Source: Bacillus sp. UNC41MFS5 (lineage in GTDB: Bacteria > Bacillota > Bacilli > Bacillales_B > DSM-18226). Taken from it: a DNA stretch of 64,000 bases. A program made the position numbers and the translations under genes. The notes under the pieces were generated by a model. That model was not told where the DNA came from, ran no database searches, and saw nothing but the letters and a program-made list of their open reading frames with translations. Of the stretch, positions 1-7,989 are shown one piece after another. The stretch is from assembly GCF_000686805.1 (NCBI RefSeq), contig NZ_KK366018.1, positions 571,695 through 635,694 of the forward strand, in the 5' to 3' direction. Each line of letters opens with the position of its first letter. Positions within the stretch are counted from its first letter, which is position 1.

Positions 1-38
1 GCAGCAAAAGTTTGATCTGTTACGTGTGAAATTGCCAT
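1..38 (-). CDS. trxA: Thioredoxin, N-terminal fragment (runs off the left edge)
   Basis: Only the first 12 codons and two bases are inside the window. They read MAISHVTDQTFAA, which matches the start of Bacillus thioredoxin A (MAIVKATDQSFSAET-like). The ATG at 36-38 follows a GGAGG ribosome site at 46-50. Thioredoxin is a small cytoplasmic disulfide reductase with a WCGPC active site, which would lie outside the window. The gene is 70 nt downstream of the IDEAL-domain gene on the same strand, so co-transcription is possible. The N-terminus fits well, but the active site is not visible, and it may be a TrxA paralogue. Confidence 0.75.
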   Translation of the reverse strand, partial: MAISHVTDQTFA

Positions 39-108
39 TATTTTTCCTCCATTTTAATTTTTTTATTTTTAAAAAACTTATTTGTTCACTCTGACAAATA
101 TATGAAAA

Positions 109-495
109 TTACATTTTTATATCAAAATTCCTCATTCTGTTTCCAGTGATTAGAAATTCAGATTTTTTGATAGGCACTTCATGATTTTTTTTAATAGATA
201 CTAATTTCGCCGATAATTCCTTAAACCACTGCTCATCTTTAAATAGTAAAGCCAAATCTATTAAAGCTAAAAGCTCACTTTCATTTCTACCAGTTGTCTC
301 GGGTAGCTTTTCAGCCCGTTTATTTACGATCCAAATCGATTTTCCAATCGCTTTCTCATTGTCACTATCAACCACATTTACTTGTAACATTCCTTTGTGA
401 GTGTCTACGGTTTCAACATACCCATGAATCAGTTCTCCATCTCTGGACATACCCTGTATCCAATCCCCATTTTCAAATTGATAATTGTTGGCCAT
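109..495 (-). CDS. IDEAL-domain protein of unknown function
   Basis: 128-residue acidic cytoplasmic protein. Residues about 1-65 form a small beta-rich part (GDWIQGM, GYVETVDTHKG, WIVNKRAEKLP). Residues about 73-96 (ESELLALIDLALLFKDEQWF) match the short IDEAL domain of Firmicutes, with the ID-x-AL core and the D-x-x-WF continuation. IDEAL domains act as short protein-interaction modules; the partner here is unknown. The ATG at 495 is preferred because the AAGGGGTG site lies 9 nt upstream, whereas the ATG at 501 is only 3 nt from it. A promoter overlapping a palindrome shared with the Rrf2 gene lies just upstream, so it is probably an Rrf2 target. Confidence 0.65.
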   Translation of the reverse strand: MANNYQFENGDWIQGMSRDGELIHGYVETVDTHKGMLQVNVVDSDNEKAIGKSIWIVNKRAEKLPETTGRNESELLALIDLALLFKDEQWFKELSAKLVSIKKNHEVPIKKSEFLITGNRMRNFDIKM

Positions 496-570
496 TTTCA
501 TCTACACCCCTTAAATGTTATAAAAAAAGTTACAGTTTAGTTTTTAAAAAAAGTTTATTACCACCATCGC

Positions 571-600
571 ATTATACTGTAATAAAATAATATACAGTAA
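571..600 (-). promoter_or_regulatory. Promoter with palindromic operator upstream of the IDEAL gene
   Basis: On the minus strand a -35 TTACTG (595-600) and a -10 TATAAT (571-576) are 18 nt apart. They are overlapped by the palindrome TACTGTA-N11-TACAGTA (575-599). The same ACTGTA-N11-TACAKTA pattern overlaps the promoter of the Rrf2 gene, which suggests that Rrf2 binds both. The assignment to Rrf2 is inference from position and sequence sharing. Confidence 0.6.
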
Positions 601-620
601 GTATAAAAGAAAAAACTAAA

Positions 621-1040
621 TCATGGACAATGTTTAATTTTTTCTAAAACAGTACTAAGGGTAATATTCTCTAAATATTTTTCAAAATACAATTCAGCAT
701 CATTGAAAATCTGATCCATAACCACCTGGGTATTTGACGATATCACACATTTTTGCTCAGGATCACCTGTGCACCAGTTTGGTTTTAGGCTTCCGCGTGA
801 AACGGTCCGATAAATATCTGCCAATGATACCTCTTGAGAATTACAGTCGAGAATATAGCCTCCACCAATACCTTCTTTTGTCCTAACAAATCCATGATTG
901 CGCAAACAGCTCATGATCTTGCGAATCCGTGCCGCATTTGTACAAACATTAGTAGCGATTGACTCACTGCTAGCCATATGATCTGGTAAATATGCTAGAT
1001 AGACTAAACTATGGACGGCTATCGTAAAATCACTATTCAC
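621..1040 (-). CDS. Rrf2-family transcriptional regulator (YwnA-like)
   Basis: 139-residue winged-helix regulator. Residues 1-65 carry the Rrf2 fold (AVHSLVYLAYLP, SSESIATNVCTNAARIRKIM as recognition region, GIGGGYIL as wing). The spacing of cysteines (WCTGDPEQKC) does not match the three-cysteine iron-sulfur set of IscR or NsrR, so it is more like the cluster-free B. subtilis YwnA/CymR branch. The start is a GTG at 1038-1040 with GAGGAGG 10 nt upstream. It has a strong promoter of its own with an operator-like palindrome, pointing to autoregulation. The likely target is the neighbouring IDEAL/thioredoxin unit. The effector cannot be read from the sequence. Confidence 0.8.
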   Translation of the reverse strand: MNSDFTIAVHSLVYLAYLPDHMASSESIATNVCTNAARIRKIMSCLRNHGFVRTKEGIGGGYILDCNSQEVSLADIYRTVSRGSLKPNWCTGDPEQKCVISSNTQVVMDQIFNDAELYFEKYLENITLSTVLEKIKHCP

Positions 1041-1065
1041 TTGAATGCTTCCTCCTCAAGAAGAT

Positions 1066-1101
1066 TAATGTAATTTTATTATTTACAGTTTATAATGTCA
1101 A
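1066..1101 (-). promoter_or_regulatory. Promoter and operator of the Rrf2 gene
   Basis: Minus-strand -35 TTGACA (1096-1101, perfect consensus), 17-nt spacer, -10 TAAAAT (1073-1078). The element ACTGTA-N11-TACATTA (1066-1089) overlaps the -10 and spacer. It resembles the palindrome upstream of the IDEAL gene, with the same 11-nt centre length. Confidence 0.65.
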
Positions 1102-1503
1102 CAAAAAATAACTCAAAAATAAAAATTCCACTATAGCCCCTATTAATATCCATTACTGGCTTGCTAAAGAACGTCTCCTATTTTACTTTTGCTAATTACC
1201 GTGATGAGTATCTACTCTGGTTTTCCAATATCGCTAAACGAATAAGTTTCACTTTTATTTCTTTACTTAATGAAAGCCATTCAGGTTTATGGATTTTCAT
1301 TTTTCATTCCCCCATTAGAGTATTGTTCGGTTTCAAGAAGTTTTTAAACAACTTATTTTGTAACAATATTCATCTGAGATGCATTTAATTTTTTTACTAC
1401 TTTTATCATTCCCGTTCACTCGAGCTTTTTAACTTTTTTCGTTTTCCATTTTATTTGAATTTTCTACATTTTTTTCATTTACAACATAGTTTGCAGATTT
1501 ATA
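1102..1503. other. Intergenic region without a convincing gene
   Basis: AT-rich stretch between the Rrf2 promoter and the sigma-B promoter. A 34-codon open frame on the minus strand (1196-1300, MKIHKPEWLSLSKEIKVKL...) has coding-like composition, but its ribosome site is better placed for a different, six-codon frame. It may be a relic. Nothing else was recognised. Confidence 0.3.
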
Positions 1504-1529
1504 GTTTATCCTTTTTGTTGAATGGGTAC
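1504..1529 (+). promoter_or_regulatory. Sigma-B (general stress) type promoter of the SDR gene
   Basis: GTTTAT (1504-1509), 14-nt spacer, GGGTAC (1524-1529). This fits the sigma-B pattern GTTTAA-N12-15-GGGTAT. It lies 37 nt before the start codon, and the AGGAGG ribosome site is at 1553-1558. The downstream gene belongs to a family known as general stress protein 39 in B. subtilis, which supports the reading. Confidence 0.7.
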
Positions 1530-1566
1530 TGAATTATTATCCCAATTTTATAGGAGGTAATATCAA

Positions 1567-2436
1567 ATGAACAATGGACAGTACCCAAGCAAATTACCCT
1601 CACAAGAACAAAACCAGCAACCGGGAATTGAAAAGGATATGAGGCCACTTCCAGATACGGAAAATACGAACTACAAAGAAAGTAACAAGCTGCAAGGACA
1701 GAATGCCATTATTACCGGTGGTGACAGTGGAATTGGGCGTTCTGTATCTATAGCTTACGCGAAGGAAGGCGCAAATGTTGCGATTATATATTTAAACGAA
1801 AGCAATGATGCCGAAGAAACCAAACAGCTGGTTGAGGAGGAAGGTGGAAGATGCCTATTAATTGCTGGAGACATCGGGGATGAATCATTCTGCAAAGAAG
1901 CTGTACAGCAAACAGTGGATGAACTAGGCGGAATTGATATCCTAGTGAATAATGCGGCTGAACAGCATCCCCAAGAAAGCATTATGGACATAGAAACAGA
2001 ACAGCTGGAAAAGACATTCCGGACAAATATCCTGTCTATGTTTCATTTAACACGTGCTGCATTGCCTCATCTAAAGCGAGGAAGTGCGATTATTAATACC
2101 ACGTCTATCACTGCCTATCAGGGACATCCAAAGCTGCTTGATTATTCTTCTACAAAAGGTGCGATTACAACATTTACACGGTCTCTTGCCTCTCAACTGG
2201 CCGAAAAAGGTATCAGAGTAAATGGAGTCGCTCCAGGACCTATTTGGACACCACTTATCCCTTCTACTTTTACGGCAGAAGAAGTAAGTCAATTTGGACA
2301 GGATACACCGATGAAGCGCCCAGGACAGCCGGAAGAAGTTGCACCTGCATATGTATACCTTGCATCAAATGCAGATTCATCCTATGTTTCTGGACAAATT
2401 CTGCACGTAAATGGTGGAAAAGTCGTTAATGGGTAG
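1567..2436 (+). CDS. SDR-family oxidoreductase, general stress protein 39-like
   Basis: 289-residue short-chain dehydrogenase of the longer YdaD/YhdF (GS39) type, with a 45-residue N-terminal extension rich in Q, N and P. Visible motifs: NAD(P)-binding TGGDSGIGR (about 51-59), DIGDE (cofactor site), NNAA (about 127-130), a catalytic serine in TSITAYQGH, YSSTKGA with the YxxxK catalytic pair (about 193-197), and PGPIWTPL. The substrate is unknown; in B. subtilis the homologues are cytoplasmic and induced through sigma-B. The sigma-B-like promoter directly upstream agrees with that. The gene stands alone. Confidence 0.85.
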   Translation: MNNGQYPSKLPSQEQNQQPGIEKDMRPLPDTENTNYKESNKLQGQNAIITGGDSGIGRSVSIAYAKEGANVAIIYLNESNDAEETKQLVEEEGGRCLLIAGDIGDESFCKEAVQQTVDELGGIDILVNNAAEQHPQESIMDIETEQLEKTFRTNILSMFHLTRAALPHLKRGSAIINTTSITAYQGHPKLLDYSSTKGAITTFTRSLASQLAEKGIRVNGVAPGPIWTPLIPSTFTAEEVSQFGQDTPMKRPGQPEEVAPAYVYLASNADSSYVSGQILHVNGGKVVNG

Positions 2437-2497
2437 GTAGATTCCTAACTGGAAGGTATGTATTTGATAGACTAAAGCCCGAGTGCCTTGCCCTCTG

Positions 2498-2555
2498 AAT
2501 TAGTGCCTGTCCCCTAGCACACTACAAAGTTAAGCTTGGAGGGCAGGCACTAATT
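2498..2555. repeat. GTGCCTG-type inverted repeat (REP-like element)
   Basis: 12-bp perfect arms AATTAGTGCCTG (2498-2509) and CAGGCACTAATT (2544-2555) around a 34-nt loop. It shares the GTGCCTG core with the hairpin at 3261-3308. Such GTGCCTG elements are commonly dispersed in Bacillaceae genomes. It may also end transcription of the SDR gene, but no T-tract follows. Confidence 0.6.
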
Positions 2556-2647
2556 GAAATTTTCTAAAAAATATACCAACATCAACAAATATAAATCAGT
2601 TAACATAATAATATTATGTTAATTTATTTTGTGATAAAACTTTAGCC

Positions 2648-2983
2648 TCACGAAGAGGCAAAACTCTTTCCGTTCAGATAATAAGCGGACTCCAGGAATG
2701 TACTGAAAGCGACTTCTACCTCTGGGATTCCGAGTGCTTGAATATGTTTTGTTACAAGGTTGGCAAACTGGTCTTGAATTTCCTGACCGCGTTGGAACCA
2801 TTTTACTTCAATTAATGGGTATCCAAGCACTTCATTTCCATCAAATACATAAGTTGCTTGGACTATTTCTAAGGTGAAATTGTCCGTTCCACATGCACAT
2901 AAATCTGCCAATTCTTGTACTAATGAAGTACTAATCGTTTTTACCTGATCAACTGAAACTCCTCTAAGGATTAAATGTGGCAT
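2648..2983 (-). CDS. DUF1904-family protein, tautomerase-like N-terminus
   Basis: 111-residue cytoplasmic protein beginning Met-Pro-His-Leu and followed by RGVSVDQVKTIS. This is typical of DUF1904, a small alpha/beta family distantly like 4-oxalocrotonate tautomerase/MIF proteins in which Pro2 can be the catalytic base. Other features: TLEIVQATYVFDG, YPLIEVKWFQRGQE, and a GIPEVEVAF segment near the end. GGGAGC lies 7 nt before the ATG. It stands alone between two GTGCCTG hairpins. Enzyme activity is not established for the family, and none is claimed. Confidence 0.65.
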   Translation of the reverse strand: MPHLILRGVSVDQVKTISTSLVQELADLCACGTDNFTLEIVQATYVFDGNEVLGYPLIEVKWFQRGQEIQDQFANLVTKHIQALGIPEVEVAFSTFLESAYYLNGKSFASS

Positions 2984-3260
2984 ACAAATCGCTCCCGTAC
3001 CGTGTGATAAATTTTAAAATATATAACAAAATCCATAATGACACTAATTTATCTAAATAGCCAATTCAAACCTGCTAATGGAATATCGATCAATTAGTAT
3101 GGATGTTTCATTATCCAGAATTAATTCATTCATAAGCGTTCCTATTAGTGGCGATAGGGTTACTGGGCTGCCTATTTACCGAAGGTTAGGAAATAAAGCA
3201 GCATATTTAATAACACGTCCATGCAAAGTTAGCAGGGTTTGTGTTTAAAAACTCACAACT
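2984..3260. other. Intergenic region, no gene recognised
   Basis: Between the DUF1904 gene and the hairpin that ends the GH43 gene. Short frames such as the one around 3145-3250 are broken by stops. No RNA gene or mobile-element ends were seen. Confidence 0.3.
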
Positions 3261-3308
3261 AAAAAGTGTCAGGCAGCCATCTAGATTTGATAGTGCCTGA
3301 CACTTTTT
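3261..3308. repeat. GTGTCAGGCA hairpin: dispersed repeat and probable terminator
   Basis: 15-bp perfect inverted repeat: AAAAAGTGTCAGGCA (3261-3275) and TGCCTGACACTTTTT (3294-3308), with an 18-nt loop. The T-runs built into both arms would let it work as a bidirectional terminator. It lies just after the stop of the GH43 gene (minus strand). The core is related to the repeat at 2498-2555. Confidence 0.7.
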
Positions 3309-3333
3309 ATGTTCAAGTAACATTTACTTCATT

Positions 3334-6300
3334 TCACAAATTTCCCGACAAAGAAATTAATAGATTTGCCTTTTCTTTCGTAAGTGACTTATCACTTTGA
3401 GCAGATAACTCATTAACATACGCTCTAAGTTTACCTTCTGCGGCAGTCTGATTACCTTTCGCTGCTGCTTCTTTTGCTCCATTAAGTTTGGTAGTCAGCG
3501 AATGAGCAACCCCCGTCCGCGTTACAAAAGATTCGGTTAATCGGCTTAAACTATCAAAGTCCACAGTTACCGTAAATTGAAATTCTATTTCTGTTGCATT
3601 ACCTGCATGATCAATAGCTTTGGCTGTGAATTTATTTACTCCTATACTATATTCATATGCCGGCCCTTCTATAGACGGGCATTCGACAGAAGCAATTCCA
3701 GCCAAATCATCAGTTGCACTGCAAGTGATAGATATATTTGAATCAACAGTATAACTTTCCTTATTACCAGTTACTGTGATTACAGGAGATGTTGTATCTT
3801 CTTCCACAATCATAATCCAGCTGATTTGAGGATCAGGTGAACCAGCTACCCTGCGAACAGTGAGGTCAAGTTTCCCATCCGTTACGTTCACATGTTTATA
3901 GCCTTTGACATCGTAAGAACTCGTAAATACATAGCCCTTTGTTTTGGTCTCACCGTTAATTAATATGTCTGCTTTTCTGCTTCCCTTAGTTGAACTGTAC
4001 CACGGATCGTAGAGTCCGGTATATACAGTGTATTTACCATTTTTTAAGTCAAACTTATAAGAGAGATCATCACCGGAATTACTTAAAAGGTAACGTAATG
4101 AAGAAAATAAATCACCACTGTTACTGCCCGACGGTTTTGTACGATCCCCGATATATCCCCATGTTTGTCCATTTGCTGGGTCATACTTTTGATCGATGAC
4201 ATCTTTATTAAGGAGTGTACCTTGCATATAAGACGACCATGTTTCATAATCATTCGTTTTCGCCCCGCCGCCATGAACAAAATATCTTACATGGTCCGGC
4301 AAAACTAATATCTTTGTTCTAATCACTTTATTAGCTAATTCAGAGAGAGTCCCTTCAACCACAACAGTTCCAGGCTTCGAGAATGCTTCCACATTGACGT
4401 CCCATGTTACTGGCGTGTCCATTTGGATCCCTTCTGAATTGGTCACATTAATCTTTTTCGGTAAATTAGGTACTTGATCAACAGATACTTTGGCTGGCAG
4501 CTCCGTATTAACTGTGACTTTCCCCATTCTGTCTAGAGTATCCAGTTTCCATTCGTCAAGCCATTGCAAACTAATTTCATCACCTTGGCCAAATTCGATT
4601 GGGAGCCAAATATATCGAGAATCCTTTAAATCGCTTTCCTTCCATCTGTCACCCATAAATATAAATTTTCCTTTTTTAGCATCAATTGTAATAACATTGG
4701 TGCTTTGTGAATCAAATGTTGTGGAAGCTTTCTCACCGATTGCAGGATCGCGCATAGGTTTCCATTCTCCGAATATGTCATCAGCAACCGTATATCTTGC
4801 TGAATTCGGCGCCCATCCTGTCGCACCTGAAGTTATTAAATAGTACTTTCCATTATATTTGAACATCGCAGGAGCCTCACGCTGTGCACCCGGAAATACT
4901 CTTACATAATCCTCACCATAGACAGATTTGTATGCGGTATCGCGTTCTACCTTGCCGTCCTTATGCCAGCCTACAATATCCGTATATGAATCATTCAATT
5001 TCGAAATATAAATTGTCATGTTTTCTTCACTTGAATAGATTAAGTAGGCTGTCCCGTCGTCATCCTTGAACAAGTTCATATCACGTGCCATACCAGGCTG
5101 GTCTGGCTGTCCATTATATTCCGCACCTTCAGGAACTCGGTCCATACGGTTACTTTCTTGATAGACGAAAGGCCCGGTAGGAGAATCACTTAATGCATAG
5201 CCTGCTTCCGCCTTAGCATAATTTGCATTTGACGTAGCAGAAGGACCATCGGTATGCATCCACATCACATATTTCTTTGTTTTCTCATTATAGATTACTT
5301 TTGGTCTTTCAATAATCCTGTCTGTACCTATATCATTTTTTATGTCGGCTTTATCTTCTCTGTCTTCATAAAGTTTGGAGATAAGTGGATCTGTTTCAAA
5401 TTGGTCCATCGATTCAATGGCTGTTAGAGCGAGACCTTCATCTTTCCAGTTATAAAGATCTGTTGATGAATAAACCCTAACACCTCTAGCTGGAAGGTAT
5501 CCGTTGGTTTTATCTTCACCGTACCAATAATATTTCTTCGTTTCCTCGTCATACATGATACCGCCGCCATGTGCTTGGATTGGAGCACCATATGTATCTG
5601 TCCAAACCTGTCCAGGTCGAAAAGAATCGTTTGGAGCGAATACGATAAGTCCTGCTAATGCTGTATCTAAGTTCTTCAAACTTGCCCGTATTTGTGCCTG
5701 AACTGTTTTCGTGTTAATATCTAACCCATTTTCATTGATATTTTCAACCAAATTATCTGCCTGTTCAATAGCTTTATTAAGCTCCACTAAACTATATTTA
5801 GTGTAAGTTTCTGTTTTTTGCGCTTCTTCTTTTGCAGAGGCTAATTTTGCTTCCAAATCAAAAAGAGGAACCGCTTGGTACTTCTTGACGATAATGTAAT
5901 TAACAAGTGGATCATTATAGTTTGATAAGCTTCCTGTTGAAGGTCCTTGGATCTTAACTTCTAATTCTCCCTCGTTAACAGTTATTTGTTGATATTCGAC
6001 CTCTTTTACCGTGGAATAGCTTCCAATATCATAATCGCCATTTGATAGATTTTGGCCCTCACTGATAATATTGACACTTCGCCCACTCCATGGATTTTTG
6101 AATCCTAGAGTAAGGTCATAGTCACCATTCGGTAATTCGAATTTATAAACTAATGCCTTATCACGGACTTGCGGACCATTATAATATCGAAGTGATCCTA
6201 ATTTATCACTGCTGCTAGAACCACTAGTACCACTAGTAGTGGTTACCAATCCCCACTTTTTCCCTGTAACTTCATCTTTACCGTACATCTGCTCCGTTTT

Positions 6301-6492
6301 ACTAGAATATAGACCCATTTTGTCAGTTCCTTCAACGGTGTTAGGTGTACCATCACCTGCATTTACAAAATACAGAATGTCCGAATCCGTATTCACAGTC
6401 TCCGCAAAAACAGGACTACTAGTAGAAAACGCGGGTAAAACTATGAGGATCAAAGCCAAAAGAGTTAAAATTATTTTGTTTATCTTTAACAA
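3334..6492 (-). CDS. Secreted multidomain GH43-type glycoside hydrolase (galactan-active type)
   Basis: 1052-residue exported enzyme. Signal peptide about 1-30 (ILTLLALILIVLPAFS). A beta-sandwich carbohydrate-binding-like module at about 38-205 is repeated at about 735-895; both copies share YFV-x-GDG, SLRY, YKF(E/D)L-x-NG-x-Y and DPW/NPW signatures. A FIVAR-like helical segment lies at about 215-285. A five-bladed propeller at about 290-640 has QAHGGGIMYDEE, YYWYGEDK, RDMNLFKDDDGTAY and REAPAMFKYNGKYYLITSG, as in GH43 exo-beta-1,3-galactanases. An Ig-like domain follows at about 645-735, another at about 897-985, and a C-terminal FIMAH-like helix pair at about 990-1052. The start is a TTG after AAGGAGGGG. 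The adjacent LacI gene and operator suggest substrate induction. The galactan substrate is inferred from the subfamily motif only. Confidence 0.75.
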   Translation of the reverse strand: MLKINKIILTLLALILIVLPAFSTSSPVFAETVNTDSDILYFVNAGDGTPNTVEGTDKMGLYSSKTEQMYGKDEVTGKKWGLVTTTSGTSGSSSSDKLGSLRYYNGPQVRDKALVYKFELPNGDYDLTLGFKNPWSGRSVNIISEGQNLSNGDYDIGSYSTVKEVEYQQITVNEGELEVKIQGPSTGSLSNYNDPLVNYIIVKKYQAVPLFDLEAKLASAKEEAQKTETYTKYSLVELNKAIEQADNLVENINENGLDINTKTVQAQIRASLKNLDTALAGLIVFAPNDSFRPGQVWTDTYGAPIQAHGGGIMYDEETKKYYWYGEDKTNGYLPARGVRVYSSTDLYNWKDEGLALTAIESMDQFETDPLISKLYEDREDKADIKNDIGTDRIIERPKVIYNEKTKKYVMWMHTDGPSATSNANYAKAEAGYALSDSPTGPFVYQESNRMDRVPEGAEYNGQPDQPGMARDMNLFKDDDGTAYLIYSSEENMTIYISKLNDSYTDIVGWHKDGKVERDTAYKSVYGEDYVRVFPGAQREAPAMFKYNGKYYLITSGATGWAPNSARYTVADDIFGEWKPMRDPAIGEKASTTFDSQSTNVITIDAKKGKFIFMGDRWKESDLKDSRYIWLPIEFGQGDEISLQWLDEWKLDTLDRMGKVTVNTELPAKVSVDQVPNLPKKINVTNSEGIQMDTPVTWDVNVEAFSKPGTVVVEGTLSELANKVIRTKILVLPDHVRYFVHGGGAKTNDYETWSSYMQGTLLNKDVIDQKYDPANGQTWGYIGDRTKPSGSNSGDLFSSLRYLLSNSGDDLSYKFDLKNGKYTVYTGLYDPWYSSTKGSRKADILINGETKTKGYVFTSSYDVKGYKHVNVTDGKLDLTVRRVAGSPDPQISWIMIVEEDTTSPVITVTGNKESYTVDSNISITCSATDDLAGIASVECPSIEGPAYEYSIGVNKFTAKAIDHAGNATEIEFQFTVTVDFDSLSRLTESFVTRTGVAHSLTTKLNGAKEAAAKGNQTAAEGKLRAYVNELSAQSDKSLTKEKANLLISLSGNL

Positions 6493-6656
6493 CAGTACCC
6501 CTCCTTACAATTCTCAATAAACCTCGATAGACCGATAGTTTCATAGATGTATATTCTAAGAGGACCACAACATTGGAATGTTTTATCCAGTTTTCAATTT
6601 CTTAGGACCAACTTTATAGAATAATCACCCCTTTCAAGTTAGAGTTCTTTTATTTA

Positions 6657-6684
6657 TGAAACCCATTTCATGAAATCGGTTTCA
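6657..6684. promoter_or_regulatory. Two abutting 14-bp palindromic operators (LacI/CcpA type)
   Basis: TGAAACCCATTTCA (6657-6670) is followed without a gap by TGAAATCGGTTTCA (6671-6684). The second is a CG-centred palindrome that fits the cre consensus TGWAANCGNTNWCA at every position. It could therefore bind CcpA, the adjacent LacI-family regulator, or both. The pair lies between the regulator and the GH43 gene, on the upstream side of the latter. Confidence 0.65.
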
Positions 6685-6781
6685 TTAATGAACAAAAAAA
6701 ATCAAGCACGCTTTTTAAATATACATAATTTTCAAATAAATGATAAGTAAATAGTACATGCTGATTTTTGATGTGTCAATA

Positions 6782-7834
6782 TCATTTATCCAACTTGGTT
6801 TTTTTTAGCGACTTTGGTATAGTACTATCCCTAATTACAAGTTCAGGTTCGATCACGGTTACCTTTTTTACTTTTTCATTATTGATTAGTTTATGCAGGA
6901 TATTCACCGCGTTTTTTCCAAGTTCTAAGCTCTTTTGTGAGACCGTCGTTAGTTCGGGAATGACTGTACTGGCAAGAATCGTATCATCAAAGCCAACGAT
7001 AGCCATATCTTCAGGAATTCTTAAACCAGCCTCTACTGCTACTTTGACGGCACCAACGGCCGTTACATCATTTACACAAAATATGGCAGTTGGTCTATTC
7101 TCTCTTTTTAAAATTTCAGCCATCATCTTTTTTCCCGCATCCATAGAAAAATCTCCATATAAAACCCATTCATTTGGTACTTTAAATCCATTGGCTTTCA
7201 TCGTTTTTTTAAACGTTTTGACCTTGTGTGTAGTGGTTGACACATAATCATATCCACCAAAAAACGCTATTTCATTATGACCTAAATCAATTAAATGCTG
7301 CGTCAGCATTTCGGCACCTTTGCCCTCATTTATGATTACTCGGTGTAAGGAGCTATCAGGAAGATTTCCATTGACCAGTACGATTGGAATTTTTTTGGCG
7401 ATATCTTCCACTTCTTTTGCCAGTTCTTGTGAGCAATGGGACAGGTTGATTCGTCCACCCATAAAAATAATACCATCAACTTGTTTTTCTCTAAGAATAG
7501 TTAGACTTTGAGATTCTAATTCAGGTTGTCCAGAAGTGTTACATAAGAAAAATGTGTATCCTTTACTATTCGCCTCATTTTCCACCCCCCAAAAAACTTC
7601 GGGGAAAAAGGGGTTGGTAATATCAGGGAGAATAACACCAATCATTTTTGTTTCCTTTTTTGTAAGGCTTCGGGCTAACGCATTGGGCTGAAATTGGTAT
7701 TTATTAATCAGAGCCATGATTTTTTCTCGTGTACTTTCTTTAACAGGTGCTGTCCCATTCAAAACGCGAGAAACCGTCGATACCGATACTTCCGCCTCTT
7801 TTGCAATATCATATACTGTTACATTATGTTTCAA
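6782..7834 (-). CDS. LacI-family transcriptional regulator
   Basis: 350 residues. The N-terminal helix-turn-helix VTVYDIAKEAEVSVSTVSRVLNG (about 4-26) is followed by the hinge helix NALARSLTKK. The periplasmic-binding-protein-like core has IGVILPDITNPFFPEVFWGVE, VDGIIFMGG, FFGGYDY, FCVNDVTAVGAVKVA and VGFDDTILASTVIPELTTV. It most likely represses the downstream secreted glycosidase and is released by a sugar from its polysaccharide; this is inferred from adjacency. The start is a TTG at 7832-7834 with AGGTGA upstream. Two operator-like palindromes follow the gene. Confidence 0.85.
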   Translation of the reverse strand: MKHNVTVYDIAKEAEVSVSTVSRVLNGTAPVKESTREKIMALINKYQFQPNALARSLTKKETKMIGVILPDITNPFFPEVFWGVENEANSKGYTFFLCNTSGQPELESQSLTILREKQVDGIIFMGGRINLSHCSQELAKEVEDIAKKIPIVLVNGNLPDSSLHRVIINEGKGAEMLTQHLIDLGHNEIAFFGGYDYVSTTTHKVKTFKKTMKANGFKVPNEWVLYGDFSMDAGKKMMAEILKRENRPTAIFCVNDVTAVGAVKVAVEAGLRIPEDMAIVGFDDTILASTVIPELTTVSQKSLELGKNAVNILHKLINNEKVKKVTVIEPELVIRDSTIPKSLKKTKLDK

Positions 7835-7989
7835 TCACAATCACCTATCTGACCTTAATTGATTTTATGGGCATTAAACTTATTTTCATCATACTGGAAA
7901 TTCTTATAGGAAAAAAGGATTTTTATCATTAGATTTTCCTGATAAATAAAAAATCAGGAACTTTCCACTTCCACTACAAATGTCCCTAT

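Noticed and set aside
1196..1300. 34-codon minus-strand frame with coding-like sequence (MKIHKPEWLSLSKEIK...)
   Set aside because: The nearby GGGGGA fits a different, six-codon frame. Recorded only in the intergenic note as a possible relic.
1161..1388. 75-codon open frame on the plus strand
   Set aside because: No ribosome site, low-complexity Phe/Ile/Asn-rich product, and no recognisable motif; it lies in AT-rich intergenic DNA.
6768..7247. 159-codon plus-strand frame opposite the LacI gene
   Set aside because: Antisense shadow; the LacI protein on the other strand has all family motifs.
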